Assembly: GCA_033065855.1 (NCBI GenBank)
Contig: JAVXUO010000173.1
Coordinates: 124,001 to 188,000, forward strand
Direction: 5' to 3'
Length of the DNA: 64,000 bases
From: Escallonia rubra
Taxonomy: Eukaryota > Streptophyta > Magnoliopsida > Escalloniales > Escalloniaceae
Shown here: in pieces, positions 1 to 12,158 of the stretch
Numbering within the stretch: the stretch's first letter is position 1
Layout: the number at the start of each line of letters is the position of its first letter
Notes under the pieces: model-generated
Seen by the model: the letters and a program-made list of their open reading frames with translations, nothing else
Databases searched by the model: none
Told to the model about the DNA's origin: nothing
Program-made: the position numbers and the translations under genes

Positions 1-435
1 GCTTCATGCAAAGCTATATATATGCTTTTGATGACAGACTCATGCAAGGATAAGACATTCATTATCGTCAATGGTCATGCAAGAAGAAGACAAGCATCAT
101 TGTGTGAATACGAACAATTCAGACTCCACAGCCACAACCCAACCCAACCCAAATGAGATATTTTGTGGAAAATAGTAATACTTCGGCTAAAGAAGAGCAA
201 GGAGATACACATCATCTAGAAGGACATTTCGAAAATTGGAGTTTTATTTTTTTGGCATTGATATAATCTTATTACACTTTTATCTACCTCTTATTTAAAA
301 ATTTGAAGTACAAAGCAAAACATTTTTTATTTTTTTTTCTAACTTAAGTAATGAAATTCAAGTACAGTTTATCTAAAGTACGCTTAATCTTAGTGTTACC
401 TTCTTTTACTCATGTACATATAATATAGATACTCT
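1..435. repeat. Copy of the locus duplicon, left of CACTA-1
   Basis: This stretch is non-coding. It aligns by eye with 6318-6510 and with 19698-19815: all three share the GCTTCATGCAAAGC start (lost in the third copy), the phrase AATAGTAATACTT and the phrase CATCTAGAAGGA. It is one copy of a segment repeated through the window around the receptor-kinase relics. The TCT at 433-435 is the left target-site duplicate of CACTA-1. I see no gene here. Confidence 0.7.
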
Positions 436-740
436 CACTACAAGAAAAATGCCCTATAGCAGCGGTCTATAACAGCGGCCAGAAAAACCGCTGGCATATA
501 CTATATATAGCAGCGGTTTATAACAGCGGCCATAAAAGCCGCTGGTATAGAGGCTATACCGCAGCGGCTACACTATACCGCTGCCATAGGTCATGAAAAA
601 ATAACTCGCACCTTGGGCGCGGCTGAAAACTTTACGCTCCAAAAGCCCGCGAAATGTCAGCGCCAAATAAAACCCAATACCAGCGGCTAAGTATGTTTTA
701 GGCAGCGGATATACCGCTGCCGTAGACCCCCCATTTTTTC
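436..740. repeat. Left subterminal repeats of CACTA-1
   Basis: AGCAGCGG and its complement CCGCTGC recur about ten times in both orientations, spaced roughly 15-60 bp. The mirror cluster is at the other end of the element. By analogy with En/Spm these would be accessory-protein binding sites; the binding itself is inferred. Confidence 0.8.
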
Positions 741-3004
741 TTATATCCCACGATCTCACATAATCAGTTGGTTACTTTCCCCAATTCGACTCTCGGCTCA
801 ATTCTCCTTCTCTCTCAAACACACAAACACTCACAGATTGGAAGGCAAACCCAACGGCTGCTTACCGTCGGAAAAGGGTCGACTACCTAGCGGGAGAATT
901 TTACGGGCGAAAATTTGCATTAATTCACGATTGGAAGGCAAACCCATGATTCTCTGGTTCGTCTCTCACACGACTCTCTGGTTCTTCATCAGGTTCGACC
1001 CATTGGCTATGACCGTTAGATCGACCCATTGGCTATGACCGTTATCTTCTCAAGGGAAGAGAACGAAGCAGACGACCCACCCAAACTGGTCGCCGGAGGA
1101 TCTCGCCTTTGTAAATCGCCGCTGTCGCCGGATTCCAGCAGCAGGTACCTTCGTCTTTATCTCTCATCTATTTCTTTTTTCCTTCTTTACTGAGGTCTCC
1201 TTCTTTCTCTCTCGTTTCTCTACATTCGAAGACGACACTATTGATGTAGATTGAGCCCTTGGTCGAAGGAAAGAGATAATAGTTGTGTGACTTTCTAAGA
1301 GTTAAGTAATTTCTTATGACTTTGCAAGAGTTCCCTGTTTTTGTTTCCTGTTTCTGTTTCTGTTTGGGCGGTGAAGAAGAGGGCCTTGCCCTGTTTCTGT
1401 TACCTGTTTGCATGACTTAGTAAGAGTTGAGTAATGAAGTACTTTGTTATGTTATGTACCATGTTTTTTGTACTATATTGCATTTAAATTTGAAGTATGA
1501 CTTTTATTTGAGTGGCTTGTTTTGTGGTTATTGATTATTGTTTACTATTTTAGATGTAGAATGTATTTGATATTTAATGACTATATATATACATAATAAA
1601 AATATATATAAAAAAATTCAGCAGTGTTCAAAATCTGGTTTTTTTGGAAATTTCGGTGTCGGACGCAGCGTCTGTGTCCGTGCTACTTAGTTTTACAGGC
1701 TCACGTATAACTTGAAGCTACTTAGAATGTGGTCAAAACACAAGTTGTGACCTAGACCTTGATGCTTCTGCAATTGGGAGGAGGCTAATGTGTTATTGGC
1801 GATCTGAAATACTCTTATTACATTGCAAGAGGCTATGGATACTTGAAATGGATTTAGTGGGTATCGACTATGGTACTGAGTGAGTACAGTCGAATGACTA
1901 AGAATGCTGTTTTCTTACTAGCTTCAGCGAGTTAAGTTTAAGCCAACCCTTTCTGTGCTGTCTATTTGAAAGCTGAAAATCAGATTTCTAGTGTTATATG
2001 CTAAAGCTGAAATTGAAGATTGCATATTCATGCAGTCATGACACCAGTTGAGCTCAACTCTAAAAACTTTGTGCATGACGAACTGATGTTTTTGGTACTA
2101 ACATAGGGCAAGAGTGAAGATGTCAACTGCTGTATTTAGCTCCTTTATGTAGTTAATATCAATATCTTTGGATGATCTGGGAGTTTTACGGCTAAGTTTC
2201 TTATTAAACTTAATCATCACTAATATAAGAGGAACTTTTGCTGAATAAGTTTTGCATATGATTTTTATGCGAGAAAGTGAGTAATGGCAATCGTAAATAA
2301 CAGGTTGGTGAAACACTTACCATGCAGTACTCGCTTGCTTCATTTTTAGCTCCATTGGCTTATAGTGGTAAGAGTTGAACAGAACTTCGATGGTTTTTGT
2401 GAGCAAAAGTCCAACGTTCATTCAATTTTCCTCTGTCGGACTAATGCAGGTCTGTATTGCTTTTTCAGTCCCTTACATGCCCACTGTCCTTGAATGCCAT
2501 CTTGTTGTACAGTTTTATCTAATACTGACTTTCTTCATGAGTTTCTAGATAGGGGCCTGGGAAGTGGATCCGCTGTTACGATTGGGGTTCTTGAAGTGCC
2601 GATTATCTTCTCAATGGAAGGCTACACACCTCGCTATCTTTGCGGCAAAGGCAAACATGGACAACTATTACAGTGTTTTGATTTATTTCTTTGATCTTAT
2701 AAAGATTTATAGTTCACGTGCTCTTTAAATTTCCTTTTCACTTTTCTGCAATACCTGTCTATGCGTATAGGGAAATGGCATATCCTTAGTCAAGCTCTCT
2801 CATGGTCAAAGTAGACAGCCTCTAAACGATTCCATTACTAATGAGAAGTAGGTGACCCCTCTTTCTCAGAATATGATGGACACCTGCCCTATCAATATGC
2901 CTATTAGAACAACTTAGCTGAAGCTTTCTGGTATAATTATCGCTATAATCAAGTTCCTGTTTGGTTAATGTTGCTGCACTAAGGTTTTCTTACCACTGAA
3001 CAAA

Positions 3005-3374
3005 GGAAAATGGTCAAGAAGGCAGGAAAGGAAGAGCACCACTTGTGGAAGAAAAGAGATTCAGCTGGTTCTGGGCAAAAAGCACTCAATCTTGTTCGAA
3101 TTGTGAGCAAACTCAGTCAAAAGTCAATTCATTTTTGCATAGGTTGATTTGTTCTTTACCAAAGTTAAACGCTTAAAGCGAATACTCACTATGAGGCATG
3201 GATTTTTATAATCTACCTTCAAACTGGCAGGTTTCTGGACTCCCAAATGAGAAAGAGGCAGTTTATGGAGCATTAGATAAATGGGCAGCTTGGGAAGCAG
3301 AATTTCCACTGATCGCCACATCGAAGGCTCTACGGATCCTAGGGAAGAGGAAACATTGGATACGAGTGATTCAA
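3005..3374 (+). pseudogene. Captured exons of an At4g18975-like PPR protein gene
   Basis: Two consecutive exons can be read. The first (about 3005-3102) encodes a stretch containing HHLWKKRDSAGSGQKALNL and ends at a GTGAGC donor. The second (3231-3374, 48 codons) begins after a CAG acceptor, encodes VSGLPNEKEAVYGALDKW and later FPLI and KALRIL, and ends at a GTATGT donor. The phases join without a shift. From memory these match the conserved core of the chloroplast PPR-like protein At4g18975 of Arabidopsis. The following exon of that family (KGQGA...) is at most hinted at near 3465. No start or complete frame exists, so this is a transposon-captured gene fragment. The exons are free of stops, which suggests recent capture or selection. 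Confidence 0.8.
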
Positions 3375-5275
3375 GTATGTCGCCTTCTTTTTTCTTCTTG
3401 TTGAGCAGTGTGGCCCTTGCAATGACATGCTATAGCTTCTGCAATTCTCGCCATTGATACATAAATGGGTCAGGGTGCCCGGGAGGATGAATCAATTCTA
3501 CCTGCACTTAATTTTGTAATCTACTGGCTGTGTGACTGGGGGGGCAAGCCTTGGTGGCACAATCATACGGCAAGAATTCGAAACATGGAAGTAGCCTCGT
3601 GTGCTGGTCTAGCCTTTACTGGTTATGTGACTTGCTTCGATCCAACCTACACCTTAAATAACCTTAATCTTTGCTTGTGGTGCGGACTGAAGTTGTCCAA
3701 GACCTTGGTGCAATGGCAGCGGCGGCTGTTGTTTCTTTTAAGGAGTGGGGCAGGGGGTAATTTATTTTAGCTCAGGCGTAGGGTGGCTTTTGGCCTAAGA
3801 AAGCATGACAGGAGATAATTGAAGAGACCAAAATTTACGTGAAATGGTGCTCTGTTGCGTAAAAGGAATGAGACTACGTGGGAACCAACCATCTGTTCTC
3901 CTGTGTTGCAGGACTTTATTCTGCATGCTTCTGTGTTTTTTTGTATCAATTAGGTGATGCCCGAGTTGTTGGATGGGCTGTTATATTGTTGGTCATTTAC
4001 AGAGGAGGAAAAAGTGTCCCTGGGATTTGGTCTATTATCTTTCAAGGTATCTCGCAGAGAGGAGTGTCAGATGTATAGATACTGTGTCTTGGACTTAAGA
4101 TACCAGGATCCTTTGAGCTCTCTTGACTATTTGAACTTCTTTTGCTGCATGTAGATAGGTGAGTGTGACTTACCAGAGCTAATAGCCTAATACAGAATAG
4201 AACCAGGCATCACAACAAAATGAATCAAACGAAACGACAACAAAAGCAACTATTTAAAGGAGAATTCTACAGTTGTTCCCCTATGAGCCCCTTATTCCAA
4301 ACATCATTAGGTGGTGATATTGTCTAGGATAGCTACTGTAGAACAATATCTTCATTTCCATGGATTTTGCATCAACCTGAGCTGTTTTGCTCGGGGATAG
4401 TATAGCTAGGGTTTCACGTCAATTTCAATTTAGCTTGGTTATCAACTGTACTAGTTGTTGCATCTGCCGTACTGAAGAAGAATTTTTATCTTCTCACCCT
4501 CCAGGAAACCTCGCTCCTGATATAAACATGGTTAATATAGGTAATTGATTAGGGGAGCATAGTCATAGGGTCTTTTAGTTTTCCATTGCATATGTTCTTT
4601 ATTATTCGGCATCCGGCATCCATCAATGGTTGTTCAAGTTATGCATTTATGTACTATAAGTCTCCTTGATATTCTTTTTATCATCAATTCACCTTGGTTA
4701 GGCTGTTTTATGCCTGAATATAGAGGTATTGCCCAGGGATTAGTGTTTTATGCCTGAACAAAACATGCTTTGCTCTAGCTACTAAAGCAAAGCGTGTAAA
4801 ACTAGTGACTTAGGTTGGTCCTTGGCCTTGTTTTATCATCAAAAGTGTCATTAAAGGTTGCTATAAAAATGTTAATTCTTTGTTACTTATTTGTTTGTTC
4901 CCAGCACAAATCTTATGGAAAGATTATTTCCTTTGTTCTATTTGTATAAACTGGTTACTATACTATTCCTTTCCCAGCACAATTCTCTCTGGACTTCGCA
5001 CTAGTGATTTGAATCATCCTATTCCTTTCCACCGACGCTTTATTTATTTATTTTTGCAAAATAGACTAATTGCAAAATAGAACTGCAAAATAGAATAGGA
5101 ACGAGCTTGAATTATTGTACTCTTAACGAAAAGTGTATGGGCTAAGATGCTCTTGAATCAGGTTGCTATATTATGTTTGATTAGTGTTGAGAGTTGTTAA
5201 TTCCAGAATTCAAAAACGAAAGGATTGAGTTAGTTGAGTGATGGTTTTACATAGTTTGTTTTATTTGACCCTCTT

Positions 5276-5345
5276 GCTTGTAAAGTTGATGAGCGCCAAC
5301 TATATAAGTCGCTTGTAAAGTTGATGAGCGCCAACTATATAAGTC
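5276..5345. repeat. 35-bp direct duplication inside CACTA-1
   Basis: The unit running from GCTTGTAAAGTTGATG to ATATAAGTC is present twice in tandem and is practically identical. It is a recent local duplication in non-coding interior DNA. Confidence 0.85.
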
Positions 5346-5904
5346 CTACCGTACTAGCTAAACTCAGCATATCAACTTGTGCATTTCTTGGTTTCTTGGT
5401 CAGACTTGTTCTCTTGGTATCTTTTCTTCTAGGTGTTTTTATGGTCATTCACTTTGAGAAACTTGGCGTTTTTATTTCTATTAACTTAATCTGAATCGCA
5501 CAGTAATGGTTGCTTGATTATATCCCAGGATAATGTGGAGGCAAATGCAAATAGATCGAGCAATGGGAGTAACTGATGTGTGAGTGATTGATGTTGCAAA
5601 TTGCGTTGCGTTTCATCTTTTGAACCACTATATATGTAGGCCTTTTGCCCCCTAGAAGGTGTTTCTAGTGAAATTGTTTATAGTTAACATGAACTGTAGA
5701 GCAACTTGACCTTCCTTTTGTTTGTAACTATACAATGTCTTATGTAATGAAATTTCAGTGCATGGCTTTGATATTCTTATGGCTTGTTAATAAAGCTGAG
5801 TAAGTACGTTACTTTTGTTAATAGGTCGGATGATTTGGTTACAGGTCTTTAATTGAGTTGATTTGTATTCAATAATTATAAAAAAAAAAAAATTGCATCT
5901 ATTT

Positions 5905-6281
5905 AGCAGCGGTCAATGGGCGCTACCATAAGTTTTGCATTATGTAAATAAAACAATAAATGAATCATACAAAAAATGCTACCGCAGCGGGGCGATCCGC
6001 TTCCATAATTTCAAATTTGAATTCAGGTGGCTACCTATAGCAGCGGTCACAGACCGCTGCCATATCTTTGCCGCTGCTATAAGAGGGCTTTAAAGCGCGA
6101 ATTTTGGAAACAATATAGCAGCGGTTGACCGCTGCGGTAAAGGTGTATGACCGCTGTTGTATGTCTATCGCAGCGAAGCCTATAGCAGCGGTCGGGGGCC
6201 GCTGGGAAAGCCTTTGGCAGCGGTTGTTCAATCTATAGCAGCGGTTTTTAACCGCTGCTATAGCCACTTTTTCTTGTAGTG
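5905..6281. repeat. Right subterminal repeats of CACTA-1
   Basis: This is a dense set of AGCAGCGG and CCGCTGC motifs in both orientations, matching the cluster at the left end. It ends with the inverted terminus TTCTTGTAGTG. Confidence 0.8.
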
Positions 6282-6284
6282 TCT

Positions 6285-7271
6285 GAAGCTCTCTTTTATT
6301 CCATCTGTTTTTCTTTTATTGAGCTTCATGCAAAGCTATATGCTTTTGATGACAGACTCATGCAAGAATAAGTCATTCCTTATTGTATAAATAATAGAAA
6401 CCATGATTGATCTTTTCATATCATTGAGGAAAATAGTAATACTTCTGCTTAAGAACTGTAGGGAGATATGTCATCTAGAAGGATATTTCGAAAATTTGGA
6501 GTTTTATTTTTAATGTGCATTTAAACAAATATCTTACACATTTGGTGACGAGGTTGATTATTCAAAAATGGGGACGACGCTTGTTAGATCCCACATTTTT
6601 TAATCTGTCAAGGTCAATTTTAAATATTTTGTAGCCTTTTTTGTTATGAGCTTTTTTTTCCTCGTAATTTTGCCTTTTAGAGTTTAACTTAAGAAATAAT
6701 ATAAAATTTCCCGCAAAGTAGGCTAAACTTGAGATTAGATGACCAGATATACATTTGGGCTTTTGCTCAACCCATTCACAAGAATTAGAAAATTTTGGAG
6801 CATTACGGGCAAATAGCAATTTTGACACCTTAGGAATATAAAAATACTTCTAGCCTAGAAGTACTTTTATACATCTTGGATTTGATCATCTAGTTAAGGT
6901 AAGAGAGCATATCACATAAATTATAATGATTTGCTAGAGCGCAATTCAAACTTTGGGAACTTTTACATTTGGCCTTTGATATAAATAATAAGAACCATGT
7001 ATTTTTCACACAAAGCAGTGATTTAAAATAAACCTTAGTGAAAAATACAGTACTTAATTAGTATGATTATTTTGATAAAGCCTTAATAAGTAAATTAGTT
7101 ACGCACTGCTAATCAAAGACTCGAAGCATGAAAAGTTAATTGAAGAAAACATAGTCTCACTTTCAAAAGCAATTGTTAATTTCAATTATCACCAATATTG
7201 TCACTATTTATCATACTAGTTTCTTTTGGCAGATCAAGTTACATTCAAATAGGATCCTGACTATCTCATGT
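6285..7271. repeat. Duplicon copy right of CACTA-1
   Basis: This is AT-rich and non-coding. It is alignable over most of its length with 19600-20404; for example both contain TTTTGCCTTTTAGAGTTTAAC and ACATTTGGGCTTTTGCT. The first 200 bp also match 1-260. I see no gene. The short minus-strand frame at 6562-6828 has no counterpart kept open in the other copy. Confidence 0.7.
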
Positions 7272-7280
7272 TATACCATA

Positions 7281-8503
7281 AGGATAATTACAGCAGCGTC
7301 TCTGAGGTTAGGGTGAAATTACAGTTAAGAACAACAAATTTTAAAAAATGACAATATTGCCCTTGTACAGTATATACTGAATAATTTTTAAAATCTAATT
7401 TTTCAAATTGAGATTACAAACCCTAATTTCTAGTTCTAGTTCTATCTCTCTCCAAACCTTTTAATTTCAAAACACTATCTTTTGTTAATATAGTTTTTCA
7501 GTTAAAATACTTTTCTTTTCAAAAAAGAAAAATGGAAAACCCTAATTCTCATTAACCCACCCACCCCACAACCCAGCCCCGCCATCGCCATCCCCCGGCC
7601 CCACAACCCAACCCTGCCGTCGCCCTCCCCCCACCCCAAAACCCAACCCCGTCATCGCCCTCCCCCCACCCCACAACCCAACCCCGCCATCGCCCTCCCC
7701 ACCCTACAGCATCCCCTTCCCTAATTCTCCAAATCTTCGACCACAACCCCTTCACAAGGCCGGAGTAGCTCGTTGTGTAGATCAGATGCTCCCGTCGTGA
7801 CGCTCTCCGGCCAGAGCCTCTTCGGTTTCCATGCCCAGACCCTAACCACTTAGATCAGATGGCCATAAATCATGGAGAGGAAGTGCTGAAGCGCCACAAC
7901 GGCGTTGTTCTGGAGGATGAGGGATGAGTAATCATCGGCGCCGAACTTGGTCGGGCTGAAGGGAAATGGGAGTAAGTAGGCCGTCAGATCTTCACGAAAT
8001 GCAGTCCACCAAAGGGATGTGGACCTTCGGATTGAGGTGATTTCTTTCTATGATCATCATAGTTTTGCCATCGAAAATGGCTGAAGCTGCCTCTGGAAGG
8101 GCTATTTGGGGCAACTTACGGGCGGAGAAGCCGAGGGAGATGAGTGAAGATGATGAAATTGGTGATGGCGAAATGGGATTATTCTAATTGTGGTTGAGGT
8201 TGATGATGGCGGCCACCGTTGCGGCGGCGATGTTGTTGCAACGGCAAGGCGAAGGTGGTGCTACGGTGATGATGGCGGCACAGTGGAGGTGGTGCTACGT
8301 TGACATCGGCATGAGGATAAAAGGGGAGAGAGGGATGGTATTTCAAAATTTTACTTTTAAAGTCAGGGGCAATCAGGTCTTTTTGTTAAAACCGTCATAT
8401 TTCTGTATTCCGCTTAGTCAACGGATAAACATGTAATTTGTCTAAACTAATGGACGTCCATGTAATTTCACCTTAACCTTAGGGATATTACTGTAACTAT
8501 CCA
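7281..8503. mobile_element. MULE-1, non-autonomous Mutator-like element
   Basis: The ends are inverted repeats of about 42 bp: GGATAATTACAG...GGTGAAATTACA on the left, and on the right the complement of GGATAGTTACAG...GGTGAAATTACA. The flanks TATACCATA (7272-7280) and TATACCTTA (8504-8512) match at eight of nine positions, as for a decayed 9-bp MULE duplication. The interior has a C-rich tandem stretch (7556-7710, units near CCCCACAACCCAACCCCGCC) and a GC-richer stretch at 7750-8330. I recognise no gene, so capture cannot be shown. Confidence 0.72.
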
Positions 8504-8949
8504 TATACCTTATTACCCAAGATATAGTGACATTATAATCGGTTTCAAACATCTTTAAAAAATATTTAATCCTCACCAAACACTACAAGTATGACATTAT
8601 ACTAACAAAAGTAAATAAGTTGCTCTAGAGACAATTCGACGCACATAAAAATTTAATGTGAAGTGTATACAGGGGAGCTGTCCAATTTATTATAATATAT
8701 TTCTATGGCACATAAATAAGTATAGGAAGTGAAACCGATAAAAAACTTTGAATTGTAACAAATTTATAGTAACACAAGTTCAAAATTTATACTCCAAAAG
8801 CACTGTAAAAAGTATAATGTCTTATGAGAAGGTGTTGTGACAATAGATATATAACAAACTATACAAAATGGAAGGAATTCGGAACTTAAACGCTGAATAT
8901 TTGAAACCAAGAATAAAACGAACTCAAGAGATCTGACATGATATGTATA
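8504..8949. other. AT-rich spacer, no gene seen
   Basis: This is duplicon-like non-coding DNA between MULE-1 and solo LTR-A. It includes the right MULE-1 target repeat. No repeat of note and no supported reading frame. Confidence 0.6.
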
Positions 8950-8954
8950 AAAGC

Positions 8955-10199
8955 TGTTGCTGAGGAAAGACGGTTCGCATCCCACGTGAGATGCCACAAA
9001 GGATGCAGTCTGCGTTGGCTTCCAAGTAGACAAAGTGGGAGACAGCACGGATGGCGTAAGGGCTGAGGGCAAGGCTCCTCAGGCAGGTCGCGAGGGCTGG
9101 CAGCGCCGTGCAGGCAGGGTGACGACGAACAGGGCCAGCGGTCGGCAGTCCGTGTCAAGGGTGCAGCGTCAAGAGTCCGAGGTCAGGAGTCCAAATGTCT
9201 CTCTCTCACTAGAACTTCAGAGAGAATAAGTACTAGAGCGAGAAAGTGAAATGTTGAAAATGAGAGCGGAGTCCTTGAATAAGCTCCAGAATCCACTATA
9301 TATAGGCACAAATATGCGCGTGTCATCAGCTGACACGTGTCATCCTCCGGGAGTGACACGTCGCCGTAGGGGGTACCACAGTATTGATTGTCCGTCGGAT
9401 ATGCCGGTCCCCGAGTTCATGCCGCCCTGCCCTTGCAGCGTCCCTCTGCCTGTCTGAGGAGACTGACCACACCGCGGTAGCATGGTCAGAGCAGCCCGTT
9501 GCCCCAGCCTCCAGTCCAAGCCCTTACTGAATCCCACGAGATGCGTCATGAGACGCGCAGAGATCCTGGCAGCGGTGAAGGTTGCCCCTGCAGCCAACTG
9601 CCAGGCGTGCCGGACGCGATGCCCTCCGAGGACCTGCTCCCGTCCCGGAGTGACCCGCGGTTCATTGCCCTGGCAGTTACGATGGGCAATGCTAGCATCA
9701 GCGTACTTGCTCACAGCTCGATACTCAGAGTCAGTGGCGGTGGGTCCTCGTGCCGGGGCACTACGAGCGGAGCCCCCGGTTGATTGTGCTGGCGAAGGCC
9801 GGAGCCTCCGGTTGATTGTGCCCGCGAAGGCCGGAGCCCGTTGGTTGATTGAGTCGGCGAGGGCTTAAGGGTTGCGAGCCCGTCCCGCCGCGAGTTTGAT
9901 TGACCCGGCAACAATGAGCGTCGCACTACTGAAGATAGCGGGGGTGTGTTGTTGGAGCGAGAAGCTAGTGCCGTGCAGCAGGTTCCCCCCTTCGCGGGGC
10001 AATGGAGGCCGACCCCCTTGGGGTGGCCGACCCTATTTGAGGGGGAGCACACTTTTGATCGCTGTCCGGATGCTCGAGGCGCGGAGTACTTTGACCGAGC
10101 AATCTTGTTGAGCGATGTTGACCGCCAAATGGGTGACGTGTCGCGCCACTAGGATCTCTTAGCGGGCCCCAGGGTACGGTCCATAATAGGTTGTGAACA
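8955..10199 (-). mobile_element. Solo LTR-A of a gypsy-like retrotransposon
   Basis: On the minus strand the segment begins TGTTCACAACC and ends CTCAGCAACA, so it has TG...CA ends with short TGTT/AACA inverted termini. It is flanked by the perfect 5-bp duplication AAAGC (8950-8954 and 10200-10204). No internal region is attached, so it is a solo LTR left by LTR-LTR recombination. It is strongly GC-rich compared with its surroundings. It is homologous to LTR-B (20410-27241): the two share the promoter, the downstream region and segments such as GGAGGGCATCGCG. A roughly 30-bp unit (GCGAAGGCCGGAGCC...GTTGATTG) is repeated about three times at 9774-9863. The open frames in this GC-rich DNA are not protein genes. 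Confidence 0.9.
9297..9339 (-). promoter_or_regulatory. LTR-A promoter: TATA box with upstream G-box
   Basis: On the minus strand TATATATA (9297-9304) follows a perfect CACGTG G-box (9334-9339) in the context TGACACGTGTCA, about 30 bp upstream. The same pairing and spacing occurs in LTR-B, so this is probably the U3 core promoter. Activity is inferred. Confidence 0.6.
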
Positions 10200-10204
10200 A
10201 AAGC

Positions 10205-11327
10205 TCACCAGCTTAGGCAACAAATTTAGTAGCTAAAGTTTTCAAGAACCTTCCTAAATTTTCTAATCGTTCACTTTTATTGAAGTTTCCACAAATTTTT
10301 CTATAAGCATCATCTTTACTAAAGTTGAATTAAATGTCATTATTTAGAACTTTTGTCATCATTCATCTTTTTTTTTTCTTTTCTGGTAGAGTAATGACCA
10401 TTTCTTGTATTGATGGATAGTTGGTTGTCAAATTACAGGCAACAGTGAAACATGCAAAGATAATAAAACATAAAAATATGTCATCATGCTCATAAGGGTA
10501 TTCCAATAACTTTAATACAAACTTAGGATTATTTATTCGCCATGATCCCAAATTATAATAAGGAGCATAATGGTATAATCTAGCGATTCTTAAAAGTCAT
10601 GATTACATACACACGATAGAAGTCTGAAGTAAAATAGTGCTTTTTGCTTGAAAGGATACAAAAATCTATGTTATATGTAAGTTTTAAAATTTAACCTAAT
10701 TTGATGTAGAAGATATAATAGCTCTAGGATAGTTTAGTTTTAATGTGAATGGAGGTAGGTTTCGATAGAGTTTTTCTTTCAGTAATTAGAGAGTATGCAC
10801 GAGTTCAAGTGTTATTTTATAGGGTTTTAATTGATTTGTTTTTCATTTTTCCTCTTTGAAAACGTCAAAACACCCCTTAACTCTAATAAGAATATATGTA
10901 ATATAAGGATAGCTTAATGAAAGAGTCTTGATATCCTATGATAGGTCAAAAATACCCTTATTTTTTTAATAACACTCTAATTCAAAACTAGTATTTTATA
11001 GGAAAGAAAGGGTTAAGAGAAAAAAACCCCTAGTACCCCACAACGTTTTATGAAGACTTTAATTAAAAATGAGAATTTTAAGAAAAAATATTAGTTATTT
11101 AACCTCATCCGCGCTTTTATATATGCTTAATTTATTTGAGAATATCAAAACTAAGGATTTGAATTGTACAATTCAAGGTAAGAGTAAGACTATATTGTTT
11201 TTCAAAATTTAGTCAACGCGTTGGCCGATCAATCCTATTTGTGTCAAATTTTAGTTTTGAAGGATTTGTGTTGCTCTAAATCCTTATATCATTGCACGCG
11301 ATAAAATTATTATTATTATTAATTGAG
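10205..11327. repeat. AT-rich duplicon spacer, no gene
   Basis: The part 10690-11290 is alignable in the same orientation with 27350-27960, and inverted with about 63690-63790. Shared phrases include TAGCTCTAGGATA, GAATGTGAATGGAG and GCGTTGGCCGAT. No reading frame is supported. Confidence 0.65.
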
Positions 11328-12158
11328 GAACTGAAGTTCCATGAAGAGCAGGTGACTCGCAATAGCTCAGATATAAAGATGTGTCAGCGTCTTGATGCTT
11401 TAGATGTGCTTCATCTTATTGGTATGTGAATGCGCATTCATGCGTAAAATGGTTGGATCTTGGATCATAGTCCCTTAGATGTTTCCTTGTGTATTTGATT
11501 GACAGTTATCAGATTGCATCGCATCCCGGATATTACATTGGTCCTTTAGCTAGTGGTTCTCTTAAGCATTTTTTCTGTTAAAGAGTACGAACCTTTTCTC
11601 ATGCCACTCCTGAGTGTGCCATGTTTAAGGAGTTCGAGGGGAGGCGACTAAATCTTTCTGCTCCCAAAGGGTGGAACGTACCTCACCAAAGATGACCAAG
11701 AGTGCAAGGTCACTTAGCAAATAAAGCAGATGGATACCTTTTATAGCCCAATGATGAGAGTGTCTACCTCTTAGTTTTGGAAAGTCTAAGTCAATTTCAC
11801 CCAACGAAGATTATATGTTTTTGAAATACAAGGCAAGTGTCTCTAATGCATTATTTGCAATTTTCTTTTGAGATTTCCAATCTTGCATTCCTGCATGATT
11901 TAGGGGTAATCTTTATGCAACAAGAAATATTTGACTGTATTGTCAGAAACTTTCCAGAAAATATACATATCATACGATGTTTCTTAGCTTGAATGAAGCG
12001 TTGCCTAAGTAGGCATTTTAGGTGACGAGTTTCTTTCATCTTGAGGATAACTGTTACTATGCAACATACAAAGAACAACCAACACATAATTGCAAAATTA
12101 TGTGTCGGTTCAACATGTGTCGAGGAATTGCAAGCTTTGACTTACCTTAGTCGACTAC
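11328..12158. repeat. Inverted-duplication arm: 3' flank of receptor-kinase copy A
   Basis: Read on the minus strand, this is a close copy of the flank downstream of copy C (about 42000-42835, plus strand). The similarity is continuous from the kinase stop codon outward, ending near the phrase CATGAAGAGC. The copies therefore arose by duplication of gene plus flank. It is non-coding. Confidence 0.85.

Larger units (their letters stand above)
436..6281. mobile_element. CACTA-1, non-autonomous En/Spm-type element
   Basis: The element starts with CACTACAAGAAAAA and ends with the exact reverse complement (14-bp inverted ends). It is flanked by the 3-bp duplication TCT at 433-435 and 6282-6284, as expected for the CACTA superfamily. 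Both ends carry many short copies of the motif AGCAGCGGT in both orientations, the usual subterminal binding sites of such elements. No transposase is visible, so it would need one in trans. The interior of 5.8 kb holds two exons of a PPR-type gene at 3005-3374. The rest is intron-like, including unassigned frames such as 2494-2694 and 3465-3770. Confidence 0.93.

Noticed and set aside
3465-3770. 101-residue open frame in CACTA-1
   Set aside because: No domain, no splice logic linking it to the PPR exons and no recognised family; kept only as a possible third capture.
9340-10152. Overlapping long open frames on both strands (for example 124 and 128 residues)
   Set aside because: They lie wholly inside the GC-rich solo LTR-A, where stops are rare by composition, and none resembles a protein family.
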